DNA from: Pontibacillus chungwhensis
GTDB lineage: Bacteria > Bacillota > Bacilli > Bacillales > BH030062
Direction: 5' to 3'
Assembly (NCBI RefSeq): GCF_030166655.1
Contig: NZ_CP126446.1
Location: 2,914,001-2,978,000 of the forward strand
DNA length: 64,000 nt
Shown here: positions 27,407-37,082 of the stretch, in pieces
Layout of the letters: each line of letters starts with the position of its first letter
Numbering within the stretch: the first letter of the stretch is position 1
Position numbers and translations under genes: made by a program
Notes under the pieces: generated by a model
The model's input: only the letters and a program-made list of their open reading frames with translations
The model's database searches: none
What the model was told of the DNA's origin: nothing

Positions 27407-29132
27407 CTTCTAACACCCGTTCATAGCTTGCTACTTTGTTTCGACCTTGCTGTTTCGCCCCCACATACATGGCCCGGTCTGCGTGGCGTACGAGTTCAAT
27501 CGGACTTTCGCAATCTTCAGGGAAGGTCGCGACTCCCACACTTCCTGTGAGCCACACCTCTATATCCCCTTGCTGGTCGGTGATGTGTTCTTTCAGTCGG
27601 AACGGGACAGAAGAGATCTCGTGACGAAGCTTCTCTGCAATCGAGAGTCCCTTCTCTCTCCCTGCTCCTGGTAAGAAGGCTACAAATTCTTCTCCCCCAT
27701 ACCGTGCAACCGTCCCATCATTCCCTACGATATGTGATAAGCGATTCGCTAACTCACAAAGAGCTTCATTACCACTTTCATGTCCATAAGCATCGTTTAC
27801 TTTCTTAAAATGATCCAAATCTAATAAAATAACAGAGGCGCATTCCTCTTCCTCTGATTGTTCGCATCTGTCAGCGTAGTCGCTGACGAGGTCTTCAAAG
27901 TAACGATAATTATACAGTTTCGTTAACGGACAAAGTTCACTTTTGCGCTTCGTTTCTTCATAGTGCCGCGCATTTTGAATGGCTACGGCCATATAGTTCG
28001 ATAGGATCCCTACTAGCATAAGGTGGAATTTCTCATACGAGCGTTTCCTCGTAGAAGCAATGGTAATGATTCCTTCTATTTTGTTATTACGCTCAATGGG
28101 TACAGACATAATGCTCTCTACTTTTCTAGGAATAAGATCCGATTGAATCTGCTTCCATTGCTTCCTAGATTGATAGAGAATAGGTTCACCCTTAGCCAAC
28201 ACACCTTGACTAACCCCCTCGTATGATGAAAACTGAGGATTTTGAAACCCAATGCTTTTGCCACCATCGAAATATCGGATTAGTTCAAGATGATCTTGAT
28301 TTTTTCGATCGAATATATAGATATAGTCAACGTGAAAAAGGACCGTTAAACTCTCGACGAATCGGTCCAACACTTCATCAACTTTTAAGCGACCTGTAAG
28401 TTCTTGACCAATTGAATTTGCCTGCTGTAAGTATTCGTTCACATGTTGACTGGCATAATAGAGCGTTAATATGAGGGACAACCCAACAAAAGGAAGCCCA
28501 ACATAGTAGATTGCCGCAGCCCCAATTTCCATATATAAAACGTACAAGACAAATCCGATCGGCATTACAATCGCTGTATTCCCTAAATCCCAATAGAACT
28601 CTTTATCAAAAATGGATCCTTTATTCCCCAGAAAATAATTTCGTACAAAATAGATCACAACATGATTCAGAATGAACTGAGCTACAGCATACCCGATGAT
28701 GGGGATGGCATCACTAGGTGTGTTAAAGGCTGATGGTCCATGGGTCCCCCCTAATATATAGTAGAAAAGGGCAGAGCCAAGGGACACAAATAGGAACATG
28801 GTCAAATTAAGAGGAAGCTTATACCAATAGGCTCTCGAGAGTTTTACTTTTGAGATCGAAACAATATAAGCAAGCTGAGTCATGATCATTTCGAAAAACA
28901 ACCCAAAATACAAAAATACAGCAAGACTTATGCCATGAATGAAAATAATTGGGCTATTATTAATTACAATCGGAAATAGTGCTACTATGACGATCATAAA
29001 TGCGAAGGAGAGAAGATCAAATTCCCTGCCTTGCGTCCCAGGGTTTGTTACCATATAAACGGTCGCTATAATCCCCGGCCAGAGTATTGCCCATATACTC
29101 CACAATGCCACTGTCTTCTGTTTTGATATCAT
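27396..29132 (-). CDS. Membrane GAF-GGDEF diguanylate cyclase
   Basis: About 578 residues. Six or so N-terminal membrane segments (about 8-230) form an uncharacterised sensor; residues about 240-400 form a GAF domain (DRFVESLTVLFHVDYIYIFD); the last 170 residues are a GGDEF domain with DLDHFKKVNDAYGHESGNEAL and an intact GGEEF active site (ARYGGEEFVAFLPGA), so it should make c-di-GMP from two GTP. The inhibitory RxxD site normally five residues before GGEEF is absent (VGND), suggesting no product inhibition. Chosen start is the second ATG. The gene lies just upstream of the pilus block that contains a c-di-GMP-II riboswitch. Confidence 0.88.
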   Translation of the reverse strand: MISKQKTVALWSIWAILWPGIIATVYMVTNPGTQGREFDLLSFAFMIVIVALFPIVINNSPIIFIHGISLAVFLYFGLFFEMIMTQLAYIVSISKVKLSRAYWYKLPLNLTMFLFVSLGSALFYYILGGTHGPSAFNTPSDAIPIIGYAVAQFILNHVVIYFVRNYFLGNKGSIFDKEFYWDLGNTAIVMPIGFVLYVLYMEIGAAAIYYVGLPFVGLSLILTLYYASQHVNEYLQQANSIGQELTGRLKVDEVLDRFVESLTVLFHVDYIYIFDRKNQDHLELIRYFDGGKSIGFQNPQFSSYEGVSQGVLAKGEPILYQSRKQWKQIQSDLIPRKVESIMSVPIERNNKIEGIITIASTRKRSYEKFHLMLVGILSNYMAVAIQNARHYEETKRKSELCPLTKLYNYRYFEDLVSDYADRCEQSEEEECASVILLDLDHFKKVNDAYGHESGNEALCELANRLSHIVGNDGTVARYGGEEFVAFLPGAGREKGLSIAEKLRHEISSVPFRLKEHITDQQGDIEVWLTGSVGVATFPEDCESPIELVRHADRAMYVGAKQQGRNKVASYERVLEAAE

Positions 29133-29254
29133 CCCTCGCATCTCCTATCCCCGTCGCTCAAATCTTGTACTCCTCCGTTTATCGCTAGCCTTATTTAAGG
29201 TAATATTTAGTAAATACTAATACTTTTATCTTAGCACAGAACACCTATTTGTTC

Positions 29255-29296
29255 AAAAATTTCTGAATAGTTATGCTCATCTATTCAGAAATTTTT
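29255..29296 (-). terminator. Intrinsic terminator at end of folC
   Basis: A 16-base inverted repeat (AAAAATTTCTGAATAG and its complement, loop of ten) that spans the folC stop codon. The arms are AT-rich with a U run on the minus strand. Confidence 0.75.
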
Positions 29297-30543
29297 TGGA
29301 TAAATTCTTTAACCCACGGGATCCAATAGAGGGACCCGGCGATAACTAGAACCTCTTCCTTAGAAGGATCCCATCTGTTATTTATATACGCCTTCCAATC
29401 TGAAGCTATTTCAGGATTTGAACTTGTAGAGAACGATGCGAGGTATTCAGGGCTAGAGGATCTTGCATGATCAAAGGTCGTGAATACGACTCTATCAAAA
29501 GCCTCTTCTAATAAAGGGATCATTTCAGCCAGGGGCTTATCCCGTAGAGCACTGTATAACAACGTTCTCTTCTTATCCGGATACAACTTACGAACTGTAT
29601 AAATTAGCGACTCAGCCCCTGTTACATTATGCGCTCCGTCAATAATAATGGTGGGATTACTCGAAACCGTTTCAAATCTTCCTTCATACTCCACATCCCT
29701 AAACGACCTCACTGCCTGATCGATATGTACCCCTTCCATAAGTGATAGCCCCATTAAAGCCAAACTACTATTTTTCTGCTGGTGCTTCCCAGGGAGAGCG
29801 ACACGGACCTCATCTATTTCATCCCACTCAGAGATAAATGAATATGCTTCTCCTATCTCCTTGATTGTAAATACCTCTCCCCATTGATAAAGGGGCGCAT
29901 TCTTCTTTGCAGCCGTATCTTTCACAATCTGCTTCGCTTCTTCTTGCGTCACACCGGAAACAACAGGCGTTTCTACTTTAATAATCCCAGCCTTTTCAGA
30001 TGTTATGGCTTCTATTGTATCCCCAAGAAAAGCTGTATGGTCCAGGTCAATCATTGTAATGATACTAAGGATCGGTTCGAGGACATTTGTAGAATCGCCC
30101 TTCCCTCCCATTCCAGCTTCAAATAAACTAATTGTTGCATAGTCACGAGAAAAGAGAATCGCCACCATAACAAGAAGTTCAAACTCAGACGGACCATCCT
30201 CATGTTCATCCATTTCCTTCACAACAGGGTACAGGCTATTGATATAATGGATAAAACGAGTTTCTGATATGGGTTCGTTTTGAAGAAAGATGTGTTCCCG
30301 AATCGTCTTAAATGATGGCGATACAAAACTACTTACTCTAAAGCCCTGGTCCATTAAGGCCTGCTTCATAAACGCAAGCGTTGACCCTTTCCCATTTGTC
30401 CCAGCGATGTGTACGGCTTTTATATCTTTATGAGGATTGTTCAATGCCTCGAGCATTTTATACATTCGGTTAAACCCGGGTTTAATTCCTAACCCTTTTC
30501 GGTCATTAAAAAATTTTTCGATTTGTTTCATCGTCGTAAACAT
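29281..30543 (-). CDS. folC: Folylpolyglutamate synthase / dihydrofolate synthase
   Basis: Mur ligase-family enzyme adding glutamate to folates. 420 residues. The P-loop is HIAGTNGKGSTLAFMKQAL (about residues 45-63), followed by SLFEAGMGGKGDSTNVLEP and DHTAFLGDTIEAITSEKAGI. The C-terminal domain carries IIIDGAHNVTGAESL. The start behind GGAGGTACATAT is well supported. B. subtilis has folC just downstream of valS; here two plus-strand ATP-grasp genes and a repeat element intervene. Confidence 0.95.
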   Translation of the reverse strand: MFTTMKQIEKFFNDRKGLGIKPGFNRMYKMLEALNNPHKDIKAVHIAGTNGKGSTLAFMKQALMDQGFRVSSFVSPSFKTIREHIFLQNEPISETRFIHYINSLYPVVKEMDEHEDGPSEFELLVMVAILFSRDYATISLFEAGMGGKGDSTNVLEPILSIITMIDLDHTAFLGDTIEAITSEKAGIIKVETPVVSGVTQEEAKQIVKDTAAKKNAPLYQWGEVFTIKEIGEAYSFISEWDEIDEVRVALPGKHQQKNSSLALMGLSLMEGVHIDQAVRSFRDVEYEGRFETVSSNPTIIIDGAHNVTGAESLIYTVRKLYPDKKRTLLYSALRDKPLAEMIPLLEEAFDRVVFTTFDHARSSSPEYLASFSTSSNPEIASDWKAYINNRWDPSKEEVLVIAGSLYWIPWVKEFIQKISE

Positions 30544-30570
30544 ATATGTACCTCCATTCCATCTTTATTT

Positions 30571-30587
30571 TATCCTATAATAGGATA
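30571..30587. promoter_or_regulatory. Palindrome upstream of folC
   Basis: TATCCTATAATAGGATA, a perfect 7-3-7 palindrome 28 bases upstream of the folC start, overlapping possible -10 sequences on both strands. It looks like an operator for a dimeric regulator, but the regulator is unknown and chance is possible. Confidence 0.4.
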
Positions 30588-30653
30588 GGTTCCAAAAACA
30601 GTTCCTATAGTAAGTTTAGGATGGGGCCGCCTGCTTTTGATGAGTGCTTGGGC

Positions 30654-30773
30654 TTGCCCGGGGACAACTCGCTTTCCTGCGGGGAGCTGGGGAGCCTCCT
30701 CGATCGCTATTGCTCTCTGTGGTGTCTCCCCTAGGCTCCTTACCCCGCGGGAGTCTCGCAGTCCCCGGGCAAT
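30654..30773. repeat. GC-rich imperfect palindrome (about 120 bp dispersed-repeat type)
   Basis: The outer arms TTGCCCGGGGAC and GTCCCCGGGCAA are complementary; inner blocks CCTGCGGGGAGC and ACCCCGCGGGAG, and GGGGAGCC and GGCTCC continue the pairing. GC content is far above the surroundings. It resembles the CTCGCTTTCC...GCGGGAGTCTCG elements scattered through many Bacillaceae intergenic regions (from memory). It sits in the 379-base divergent gap between folC and the ATP-grasp pair, followed by a second hairpin (CCCCTCCTTAAGGAGGGG, 30797-30814). Confidence 0.75.
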
Positions 30774-30922
30774 CCCTTCCTTAATTTTACTAACGGCCCC
30801 TCCTTAAGGAGGGGTGAGATCACTCGCCGCCTACTATGATTTGGCAACGTTATACTTTATAAAAGCTACCTTATAACGGGGATACACCCACTACACAACT
30901 CATCACATAAAGGAGTGATTCT

Positions 30923-31831
30923 ATGCACGGATGGATCGTTTATAACGGGCATTTGAGAAGCCCTAAATTTCTAGGTTACGCTAAGCTGATACAAGAGGCT
31001 GCGCAGGGTAAGGGTGTTTCAATGGACATTTATCAGAATCAAGAACTGCTGAGTACCCTTTCTAGTCATGGTATGGACATTACCGGGGTCTCTCTAAAAG
31101 AGCGCCCTGATTTTGTTATATTTGGCGACAAAGATATCTTGCTTGCGCGTCAGCTAGAGGCAATGGGGATTCCTGTCTTTAATTCAGCCGCTTCCATCGA
31201 GGCCTGTGATCATAAAGGCTTGATGTACCAACAGTTAGCTTCTGCAAGGCTTCCTATACCGCAAACCATTTTAGGGCCTAAGATCTTTATAAAAACAGAT
31301 GATCTTAATCTGAACCATCTGATCGATGAGGGAGAGAAATTAGGTTTTCCTCTTATTATAAAAGAAGCGTATGGATCTTTTGGTGAGCAGGTTTATCTTG
31401 TACATACGAAAGATGAAATGATAGAGAAGGTAAAAGAAATTCACAATCGACCCTTCCTTCTGCAAGAGTTCATCTCGGCTAGTTATGGACGGGACGTGCG
31501 TCTTAACGTAGTCGGAGAGAAAGTGGTGGCTTCTATGCTTCGGTACTCGGAGAATGATTTTAGGGCTAACATAACTACGGGCGGGAAGATGGAACCTTAC
31601 ACTCCTTCACAAGCAGAGGAAGAGCTTGCGATCAGAGCAAGTAAGGCGATTGGAACCGCTTTTTGCGGAGTAGACCTTCTATATGATGAAGACGAACAGC
31701 CGGTTATTTGCGAAGTGAATGGCAATGCTCAAATTCGAAACATCTATGAATGCACAGGCATTAATGTAGCCGACGCAATGATGGACTATGTTATAGAGCG
31801 CCTCTCAAAGAAAGGAAATCAAGCACTATGA
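30923..31831 (+). CDS. RimK-like ATP-grasp ligase, first of a tandem pair
   Basis: 302 residues. ATP-grasp fold of RimK/alpha-L-glutamate ligase type: N-terminal preATP-grasp region, then ATP-binding FPLIIKEAYGSFGEQVYLV, a grasp loop FLLQEFISASYGRDVRLNVV, and metal-binding VICEVNGNAQIRNIYECTGIN. Such enzymes form amide bonds between a carboxyl (via acyl phosphate) and an amine, often glutamyl peptides. The start follows AAAGGAGTG. It overlaps the next gene by four bases (ATGA). Substrate unknown. Opposite strand to all neighbours. Confidence 0.8.
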   Translation: MHGWIVYNGHLRSPKFLGYAKLIQEAAQGKGVSMDIYQNQELLSTLSSHGMDITGVSLKERPDFVIFGDKDILLARQLEAMGIPVFNSAASIEACDHKGLMYQQLASARLPIPQTILGPKIFIKTDDLNLNHLIDEGEKLGFPLIIKEAYGSFGEQVYLVHTKDEMIEKVKEIHNRPFLLQEFISASYGRDVRLNVVGEKVVASMLRYSENDFRANITTGGKMEPYTPSQAEEELAIRASKAIGTAFCGVDLLYDEDEQPVICEVNGNAQIRNIYECTGINVADAMMDYVIERLSKKGNQAL

Positions 31832-32691
31832 ATGGATGGCTCATCTATGCAGGACAGGACGCCCGTCGCAACAAGTCTTTCATCGATTGGATGATGGAAG
31901 AGGCTACTTGCGCGGGACTCGACCTCACTTTCGTATCGAAAGAAGACTTAACTATAGGCGTAAAGAACGGAAATTCTGTTGTGCTCTTTCAAGGTAAAGA
32001 CGTTCCTTTGCCATCGTTCGCCATCATAAGAACAATCGATCCAATGCTTACTCTACAATTAGAAGCATGCGGGATAGAAACGTTCAATTCTTCTAGAATT
32101 AGTGAAATCTGTAACGATAAAGCGAAAACCCACCAGTATCTGGCCCCTCACTCTATTCCGATGATGGATACGTTCTTTATAAAGGGAGCTGATTTCCCGC
32201 CAGCGAATCCTCCACTCCCTTACCCATACATCGTTAAAAGGGTTGATTCAAGAGGAGGGAGAGATGTTCATTGGATCGATTCAATAAAGCGTGCCACAGA
32301 GCTCGCCGATCGCCTTAAAGAGCATAACCTGATCCTTCAACAACCAGCTCCTGTACTCGGGAAGGACTTACGCGTATTTGTCGTGGGAGATGAGATTGTA
32401 GCAGCTATTCTGCGAGAAAGTAACTCTGACTTTAAGGCCAACTATACACTCGGAGGATCTGCCAGACTGTATTCATTATCAGACGAAGAAAAGAATCACA
32501 TACACCGGATTATGAAGCTTTTTTCATTTGGGATGGTCGGGATTGACTTCTTATTTGATGAAGAAGGCAATCTCTTATTGAATGAAATCGAAGATGTGGT
32601 TGGCAGCCGAACGCTAAGTGCAAAGAGCTCCATTAACATTGTGGAGAAATATATGAATCATATCGCCCATGTACTAAAAAACTCCGTCTAG
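31828..32691 (+). CDS. RimK-like ATP-grasp ligase, second of a tandem pair
   Basis: 287 residues, clearly related to the gene before it: same opening (MNGWLIYAG versus MHGWIVYNG), YPYIVKRVDSRGGRDVHWID, LILQQPAPVLGKDLRVFVVG, and LLNEIEDVVGSRTLSAKSSI. The final asparagine-containing metal motif reads NEIED instead of NEVNG, so activity may differ; a heteromeric enzyme or two-step modification is possible. Translationally coupled to the first. The stop codon lies within the bidirectional terminator. Substrate unknown. Confidence 0.78.
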   Translation: MNGWLIYAGQDARRNKSFIDWMMEEATCAGLDLTFVSKEDLTIGVKNGNSVVLFQGKDVPLPSFAIIRTIDPMLTLQLEACGIETFNSSRISEICNDKAKTHQYLAPHSIPMMDTFFIKGADFPPANPPLPYPYIVKRVDSRGGRDVHWIDSIKRATELADRLKEHNLILQQPAPVLGKDLRVFVVGDEIVAAILRESNSDFKANYTLGGSARLYSLSDEEKNHIHRIMKLFSFGMVGIDFLFDEEGNLLLNEIEDVVGSRTLSAKSSINIVEKYMNHIAHVLKNSV

Positions 32692-32713
32692 CTTAGCTAG
32701 ACGGAGTTTTTTC
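32675..32713. terminator. Bidirectional terminator between ligase pair and valS
   Basis: Perfect 12-bp stem ACTCCGTCTAGC/GCTAGACGGAGT with a TTA loop, flanked by an A run on one side and a T run on the other, placed between converging genes. Confidence 0.93.
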
Positions 32714-32714
32714 A

Positions 32715-35357
32715 TTAGGACTGTAGTTCTTTAATACGAGCATCAACTTTATCGCGTTTGTCGATATAGTCCTGTTCTTTATCACGCTCAGCTTGAACAA
32801 TGTGTTCAGGAGCTTTGTTTACGAATTTATCGTTTGAGAGCTTCTTCTGTACAAGCTGTACTTCAGAATCCCACTTCTCGCGTTCTTTTTTCAGACGAGC
32901 AATTTCTTCTTCAATATCGATCAAGCCTTCAAGCGGCAGATACAGTTCAGCACCTGTGATAACGGCTGACATTGCTTTGTCAGGTGCAGTCAGGTTCGCA
33001 TCAATGATAAGCTCGCTTGGGTTACAGAAACGATCTAAATAATGACGGTTCTCTTCTAACTGGTTCGCGATCTCTTCTGTGTTCGCTTTAATCATCAGCT
33101 GAATTTGTTTAGACATTGGTGTGTCTACTTCAGCGCGGATGTTACGAACAGAGCGAATGATGGCTACTAGCTGTTTCATTTGCTCAGAAGCCTCTTCATG
33201 GTGAAGATCCTCGCGTTTCTCAGGCCAGCTTGCTACCGTTATGGACTCGCCCTTAGTCGGAAGTGCTTGCCAGATTTCCTCTGTGATAAATGGCATGAAT
33301 GGATGAAGCATGCGCATTGTGTTATCTAATACGTACGCAAGGATTGAGCGAGTGGTTTTCTTCTTCGCTTCGTCCTCTCCGTATAGTGGAAGCTTCGCCA
33401 TTTCAATATACCAATCACAGAAGTCATCCCAGATAAAGTTATAAAGGTGACGTCCTGCTTCACCAAACTCATATTTATCTACGTTTCGCGTTACTTGCTC
33501 AACGGTTTCATTCAAGCGAGTTAAGATCCAGTGATCCGCTACAGATTTCTCACCTGTAAGGTCGATTTCTTCATACGTAATGCCGTCCATATTCATCAGA
33601 GCAAAACGGGAAGCGTTCCAAATCTTATTCGCAAAGTTCCACGTAGACTCTACTTTTTCCCATTGGAAACGAAGGTCCTGGCCTGGAGTTGAACCTGTTG
33701 CTAAGAAGTAACGTAAGGAGTCTGCACCGTATTTGTCAATGACATCCATTGGATCAACACCGTTGCCAAGGGATTTACTCATCTTACGTCCTTCCGCATC
33801 ACGCACAAGGCCGTGGATAAGAACGTCTTTGAATGGGCGACGTTCTGTAAACTCAATGGATTGGAAGATCATACGAGAAACCCAGAAGAAGATAATGTCA
33901 TACCCTGTTACAAGAACATCTGTTGGGAAGTAACGTTTGTAATCTTCGTTCTCTTCATCAGGCCAGCCCATTGTTGAGAAAGGCCATAATGCAGAGGAGA
34001 ACCATGTATCAAGAACATCTTCATCTTGTTCCCAGTTCTCAATGTCTTCTGGTTCTTCAAGACCTACGTATACCTCACCAGTTTCTTTATGGTACCAGGC
34101 CGGAATACGGTGGCCCCACCATAGTTGACGGGAAATACACCAGTCACGAATGTTTTCCATCCAGTTCAAGTACGTTTTCTCGAAACGATCTGGAACGAAA
34201 TTAACTTTGTCATTACCTTCTTGAAGCTTGATTGCTTCTTCAGCTAGTGGCTGCATGTTCACAAACCACTGTGTAGATAAGTATGGTTCCACTACCGCGC
34301 CACTACGCTCTGAGTGTCCAACAGAATGCATATGCTCTTCAATTTCGAATAAGATTCCGTCCTCTTGAAGATCTTTCACAAGTTGCTTACGACACTCGAA
34401 ACGATCCATGCCTTGATACTTGCTGGCATTCTCGTTCATCGATCCATCTTCATTCATAACAAGAATACGTTCTAGATTGTGACGATTTCCAATTTCAAAG
34501 TCATTTGGATCGTGAGCAGGTGTAATTTTTACCGCTCCGCTACCAAATTCCATGTCCACATAGTCATCGCCTACGATTTCGATTTCGCGACCTACGATTG
34601 GAAGCGTAACTTTCTTCCCAATTAGGTGCTTATAACGATCATCTTCAGGGTGAACCGCAACCGCTGTATCTCCAAGCATCGTTTCAGGACGCGTTGTAGC
34701 AATTTCGATATGGCCTGATCCGTCCGCTAACGGATATTTCATGTGGTAGAAATGCCCTTGAACATCCTGATAGATGACTTCAATGTCAGATAGGGCCGTT
34801 TTGGTCGTCGGGTCCCAGTTGATAATATATTCGCCGCGATAGATATAATCTTTCTCATAAAGCGTTACGAACACTTCACGAACAGCATCCGAAAGGCCAT
34901 TGTCTAATGTGAAACGCTCGCGAGAATAGTCTAAGCCAAGACCAAGCTTTTCCCATTGCTTACGGATAAAGGTCGCATACTCTTCTTTCCATTCCCAAGA
35001 CTTCTCAAGGAATTTCTCACGACCAAGGTCATAGCGAGAGGTACCTTGTTCTTTTAGCTTTGCTTCTACTTTAGCCTGTGTCGCAATACCAGCATGGTCC
35101 ATACCCGGAAGCCATAACACATCATAGCCTTGCATACGTTTTACACGTGTAATGATGTCTTGTAAGGTGGTATCCCATGCGTGGCCAAGGTGTAATTTAC
35201 CTGTTACGTTTGGGGGCGGGATTACGACCGTGAACGGTTCTTTCGTTTTGTCATCTTTTGCTTCAAAAAATTTGCCATCTACCCAATAATCATAGCGACC
35301 TTTCTCAATCGCATTTGGGTCATATTTCGTTGGAAGAGATACTTCATGATTCTCCAT
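32715..35357 (-). CDS. valS: Valyl-tRNA synthetase
   Basis: 880 residues, class I aminoacyl-tRNA synthetase charging tRNA-Val. The HIGH-type motif is in [16 protein letters not shown] and the KMSKS loop in [14 protein letters not shown]. The editing domain (about 190-340) includes [21 protein letters not shown]. The anticodon-binding domain and the C-terminal coiled-coil arm (about 815-880, [20 protein letters not shown]) are complete. Expression is governed by the T-box leader just upstream. Confidence 0.99.
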   Translation of the reverse strand: MENHEVSLPTKYDPNAIEKGRYDYWVDGKFFEAKDDKTKEPFTVVIPPPNVTGKLHLGHAWDTTLQDIITRVKRMQGYDVLWLPGMDHAGIATQAKVEAKLKEQGTSRYDLGREKFLEKSWEWKEEYATFIRKQWEKLGLGLDYSRERFTLDNGLSDAVREVFVTLYEKDYIYRGEYIINWDPTTKTALSDIEVIYQDVQGHFYHMKYPLADGSGHIEIATTRPETMLGDTAVAVHPEDDRYKHLIGKKVTLPIVGREIEIVGDDYVDMEFGSGAVKITPAHDPNDFEIGNRHNLERILVMNEDGSMNENASKYQGMDRFECRKQLVKDLQEDGILFEIEEHMHSVGHSERSGAVVEPYLSTQWFVNMQPLAEEAIKLQEGNDKVNFVPDRFEKTYLNWMENIRDWCISRQLWWGHRIPAWYHKETGEVYVGLEEPEDIENWEQDEDVLDTWFSSALWPFSTMGWPDEENEDYKRYFPTDVLVTGYDIIFFWVSRMIFQSIEFTERRPFKDVLIHGLVRDAEGRKMSKSLGNGVDPMDVIDKYGADSLRYFLATGSTPGQDLRFQWEKVESTWNFANKIWNASRFALMNMDGITYEEIDLTGEKSVADHWILTRLNETVEQVTRNVDKYEFGEAGRHLYNFIWDDFCDWYIEMAKLPLYGEDEAKKKTTRSILAYVLDNTMRMLHPFMPFITEEIWQALPTKGESITVASWPEKREDLHHEEASEQMKQLVAIIRSVRNIRAEVDTPMSKQIQLMIKANTEEIANQLEENRHYLDRFCNPSELIIDANLTAPDKAMSAVITGAELYLPLEGLIDIEEEIARLKKEREKWDSEVQLVQKKLSNDKFVNKAPEHIVQAERDKEQDYIDKRDKVDARIKELQS

Positions 35358-35399
35358 ACGAGTTCCTCCTTTATCGCCTATACCGGAAAGGGAATGTGC

Positions 35400-35650
35400 A
35401 CAAAAAAATCCATTTCATCCTTAGAAAAGGACGAAATGGATTCGCGGTACCACCTTTATTTTATAGACGACTCCTGTCATCTATACACTTCTTACATAAC
35501 GGAGTATTCTCCGGCCTCTTCTACTATCGGTTTCAAAGAGACAGCATCTGGGGCGACCTTCTGAGCGCAAGGACCTGGAAATCTCTCAGCGAATGATTTC
35601 CTCTCTGAAAGGCTTGCGTTTCATACTCTTCCCCTTCACGGCATTTATCG
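35400..35650 (-). ncRNA. T-box leader of valS
   Basis: The conserved T-box sequence AAAGGTGGTACCGCGAATCC on the minus strand (about 35437-35456) is followed by a terminator (TCCATTTCGTCC / GGATGAAATGGA plus seven U, 35402-35441), with which it forms the alternative antiterminator. Stem I lies around 35560-35640 (AGAGAGG and CTGAGAGA elements). A GUC in GAAGGUCGCC (35557-35555) is a plausible valine specifier. Uncharged tRNA-Val would favour readthrough into valS. Confidence 0.93.
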
Positions 35651-35779
35651 ATTTTCTTGTACTTGTTATTTTATCCACATTCCATCTGTTAAGTCAACCT
35701 ATTTAGTAAAGTTTTTCAGTCACACTGACAGCCTGTGGGGACATATACTAATGAAAAGCAATAAAGGAGGTTATGCCCT

Positions 35780-35968
35780 GTGGCACGTTTTTATCGTTAC
35801 AAGCTCCCACCCTGGTGCCGACAATGGTTAATCATCATTGAGCGCTGCGTGTTGCCGATCGCCTTCTTCCAACTCGTGCGGACGCTTCTCTTTCCAACAA
35901 CCTTTGATGTTTTCCTACTCGGAATCATGATTGGTTTGTATTTCGCTTTTCATCTTGAGTGGATTTAG
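35780..35968 (+). CDS. Small membrane protein (62 aa)
   Basis: Begins with GTG, ten bases after a perfect AAAGGAGG. 62 residues: basic start MARFYRYKLPPWCRQW, then two hydrophobic helices (about 17-37 and 42-60). Not recognised beyond 'small hypothetical membrane protein'. It converges on ysxE and overlaps its stop codon by four bases. The strong ribosome binding site makes it likely real. Confidence 0.6.
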   Translation: MARFYRYKLPPWCRQWLIIIERCVLPIAFFQLVRTLLFPTTFDVFLLGIMIGLYFAFHLEWI

Positions 35969-36984
35969 CCATTCTCTGCTTGTTCTTCCTGATACAAACG
36001 CGCCTGCTCGATTTGTTCCTGAACATCTAAGGCATGGCGAAGAACATAGTAAGAACGCTCAAACTTTTGTACAAGAAACGGCTGCCCGATCGCCTGGGAG
36101 TCGTTTACATATGATTCAATTTGTCGAATATAAGACTCTGGATTCAATAGAAACAGAGCCAATAAGCACCTCTCACTATTTAAAAGTGGAAGTTGTTCTT
36201 CATAATAAGAAAACGTCGAGATAAGCTGATCGACAGGAGCATCATGATAACGAAGAACGTGATAGAAATACGTTGTAATGTCATAGGCAGGATAATACGT
36301 TTTGGAACGCTCCCAGTTTAATAGATAGGGCTTTGAATCATCATAAAGAAAATGACTCGGCTTCACATTCCCATGGATCAGGGCTGTCCGGACCTGTTTA
36401 TCTTCTTCTAAATCATCTAAGAAACGATCACACCAGTCCATACTGATCTCGCACACTTTATCAAGATCTCTGTAATGCGTGCAGATCTGTAATTCAACAG
36501 GGGACATGTAGTGATGCTCTTCAAATGTCTGCACCCACTTCGCTAGTGACTCCCTATACTGCTGCAGCTGAGTCTTCCGATTGTTCATTCTCTCTTCATA
36601 ATCTTCCCGTTTCACCACTTCTGTATGGAGTGTACGCTTATGCATTTTTCCAATCGTCCTATAGAGCTGCTCAAATGGATAAGGCGGGGTATCACGATTC
36701 GGCGTATCCATCCAGGGCATCACATAATAAATATGATCCCCATAGGATACATAAAGTTCTTTATTAGCTGCCATATATAAAGGCATAACGTGTTGAAATT
36801 GATAATTTTCAATTTGTCGATACGTTTCAAGCCAATGATGGAGCGTACGCTCATCCATTTCTGAACGTTTCACAGCTACGGGACCTACTGGGGTATAGGC
36901 TTTCGTAACTTTATCTGAGTATTGTTCCATTTCATAAGCCGTTAATCCATAAAACGATAATACATCCACCACTTCCTGATTCAT
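35965..36984 (-). CDS. ysxE: YsxE, spore coat-associated kinase-fold protein
   Basis: 339 residues related to CotS/YutH/YsxE, an aminoglycoside phosphotransferase-like fold found in inner spore coat. The HGNVKPSHFLYDDSKPYLLNWE stretch corresponds to the catalytic loop (normally HGDxxxxN); here the aspartate is replaced by asparagine, typical of this probably non-catalytic group. It follows spoVID, as in B. subtilis, where the two are in a sigma-E operon. Confidence 0.85.
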   Translation of the reverse strand: MNQEVVDVLSFYGLTAYEMEQYSDKVTKAYTPVGPVAVKRSEMDERTLHHWLETYRQIENYQFQHVMPLYMAANKELYVSYGDHIYYVMPWMDTPNRDTPPYPFEQLYRTIGKMHKRTLHTEVVKREDYEERMNNRKTQLQQYRESLAKWVQTFEEHHYMSPVELQICTHYRDLDKVCEISMDWCDRFLDDLEEDKQVRTALIHGNVKPSHFLYDDSKPYLLNWERSKTYYPAYDITTYFYHVLRYHDAPVDQLISTFSYYEEQLPLLNSERCLLALFLLNPESYIRQIESYVNDSQAIGQPFLVQKFERSYYVLRHALDVQEQIEQARLYQEEQAENG

Positions 36985-37036
36985 CTTTGGTTCACTCCCT
37001 TCGCCTTAACGAACATTTAAATAACCACCTATATAA

Positions 37037-37068
37037 AATCCTGCAACGAATGACGTTGCAGGATTTTT
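37037..37068 (-). terminator. Hairpin terminator between spoVID and ysxE
   Basis: AATCCTGCAACG / CGTTGCAGGATT stem with a five-base loop and U residues on either strand. If efficient it would separate ysxE from spoVID; ysxE may then have its own sporulation promoter. Confidence 0.75.
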
Positions 37069-37082
37069 AAGATTTTCTCTCA

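Noticed and set aside
34000-35357. Frame disruption in valS
   Set aside because: The frame is intact over 880 codons with all motifs present.
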